Source of the DNA: Pseudomonadota bacterium | GTDB lineage: Bacteria; Verrucomicrobiota; Verrucomicrobiia; Limisphaerales; SXTU01 | DNA: 64,000 bases | Direction of reading: 5' to 3' | Assembly: GCA_009922615.1 (NCBI GenBank) | Contig: RFVF01000001.1 | Coordinates: 62,001-126,000, forward strand | Part shown: piece by piece, positions 63,616-64,000 of the stretch | Position numbering within the stretch: position 1 is the stretch's first letter | How the letters are laid out: each line of letters opens with the position of its first letter | The notes under the pieces: model-generated | Databases searched by the model: none | Seen by the model: only the letters and a program-made list of their open reading frames with translations | What the model was told of the DNA's origin: nothing | Translations under genes and position numbers: made by a program

Positions 63616-64000
63616 ATGCCATCACGTGTTCCAAGCTGGTTGAGCTCATTGCTCGCAATCGTTTCAGTCATCGCTCCCAGCCTCTATTCGTCGGCCGCAG
63701 ACTTGCCCGAGACTCCACCGGAGTTTGCCTGGGCAGTGCGAGCCGGGGGCAAACTCCACGACAAGACCCGCTGTCTCGCCGTGGACCCGCGCGGTAACAT
63801 TTTTCTCACGGGCGAGTTCGCCGGCACGTCGCAGTTCGGCGCGCACACGCTGACCAGCGCGGGCGAAATGGATTTCTTCGTCGCCAAGTGTGACCCGGAC
63901 GGGAAGTTTCTCTGGGCCCACAGCGGGGGCGGCAGCGGCATTGATCGCGGCTATGGCGTCGCGACCGATGCTGCCGGGAACGCCTACGTCACCGGCCATT
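63616..64000 (+). CDS. Secreted beta-propeller repeat (SBBP-type) protein, N-terminal part
   Basis: This frame is open to the right edge and is missing from the ORF track. From ATG 63616 it reads a signal peptide ('WLSSLLAIVSVIAPSLYSSAA') and then 'LAVDPRGNIFLTGEFAG' and 'GVATDAAGNAYVTGH', two blades of the SBBP beta-propeller repeat. The spacing of the two blades is about 50 residues. In related bacteria such proteins are long and surface-exposed. Only 128 codons are seen. Confidence 0.85.
   Translation, partial: MPSRVPSWLSSLLAIVSVIAPSLYSSAADLPETPPEFAWAVRAGGKLHDKTRCLAVDPRGNIFLTGEFAGTSQFGAHTLTSAGEMDFFVAKCDPDGKFLWAHSGGGSGIDRGYGVATDAAGNAYVTGH

Overview
The window is 64 kb of GC-rich, gene-dense bacterial chromosome. 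The gene content points to a Verrucomicrobiota bacterium, probably near the Pedosphaera/Limisphaerales group. The signs are a cytochrome-c/DUF1549/DUF1553 gene paired with a Tat-exported DUF1501 gene, a DUF1080 protein, three Cys-type sulfatases, exported glutathione peroxidase, and an NADH dehydrogenase operon without nuoEFG. This assignment is inference from gene families; there is no rRNA in the window.

Layout. 1-3.4 kb: end of a cell-elongation cluster (PBP2 C-terminus, rodA, RNase G/E). 3.5-4.7 kb: a secreted hypothetical and a pyrF that has lost its C-terminal phosphate-binding segment through an out-of-frame deletion. 4.7-17.5 kb: respiratory complex I operon nuoABCD-I-H-J-K-(small ORF)-L-M-M-N, with two consecutive nuoM genes and no nuoEFG. 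17.6-21.2 kb: a membrane protein plus winged-helix regulator pair, ispH, a small membrane protein, a ferritin-like protein and a frameshifted membrane protein gene. 21.3-26.6 kb: the PSD1-type/DUF1501 pair and a beta-lactamase-family hydrolase. 26.7-30.3 kb: tightly coupled Ser/Thr kinase, N-carbamoylputrescine amidase, RmlD-like reductase and GluQ. 30.4-34.6 kb: glutathione peroxidase, DUF1080 protein, and a methyltransferase plus two glycosyltransferases of LPS-core type. 34.6-38.8 kb: a PfkB kinase and two sulfatases. 38.9-46.1 kb, minus strand: a MacAB-like ABC export system (adaptor, ATPase, two permeases), a Kup potassium transporter and a Zn-ribbon protein. 46.5-49.3 kb: an alpha/beta hydrolase and a gene for only the C-terminal half of CarB. 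49.4-54 kb: a glycine-zipper protein, an LpoB / TPR lipoprotein / YcfL-like lipoprotein cluster, and two hypotheticals. 54.2-60.4 kb: a complete RND efflux operon (permease, adaptor, TolC-like channel). 60.5-64 kb: a small membrane protein, a third sulfatase, an EamA transporter, and the start of a beta-propeller repeat protein.

The least explained feature is a set of dispersed short repeats that follow a common design: imperfect inverted repeats whose arms are built of phased short units. Units are 7 bp at five loci, 11 bp at one, and longer C/T-rich arms at two. They sit between genes of an operon, over start and stop codons, or inside reading frames that stay open (PSD1-type protein, ABC ATPase tail, RND permease, RND adaptor signal peptide, TolC-like N-terminus). 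No transposase is present in the window. This family of phased-heptad palindromes, with its tolerated entry into coding sequence, is the best candidate here for something undescribed. A second, smaller candidate is a near-palindrome repeated upstream of the winged-helix regulator operon and again just after it, ahead of ispH.

All calls come from reading the sequence and the supplied translations. No database search was run. Frameshifts and deletions could be assembly errors.
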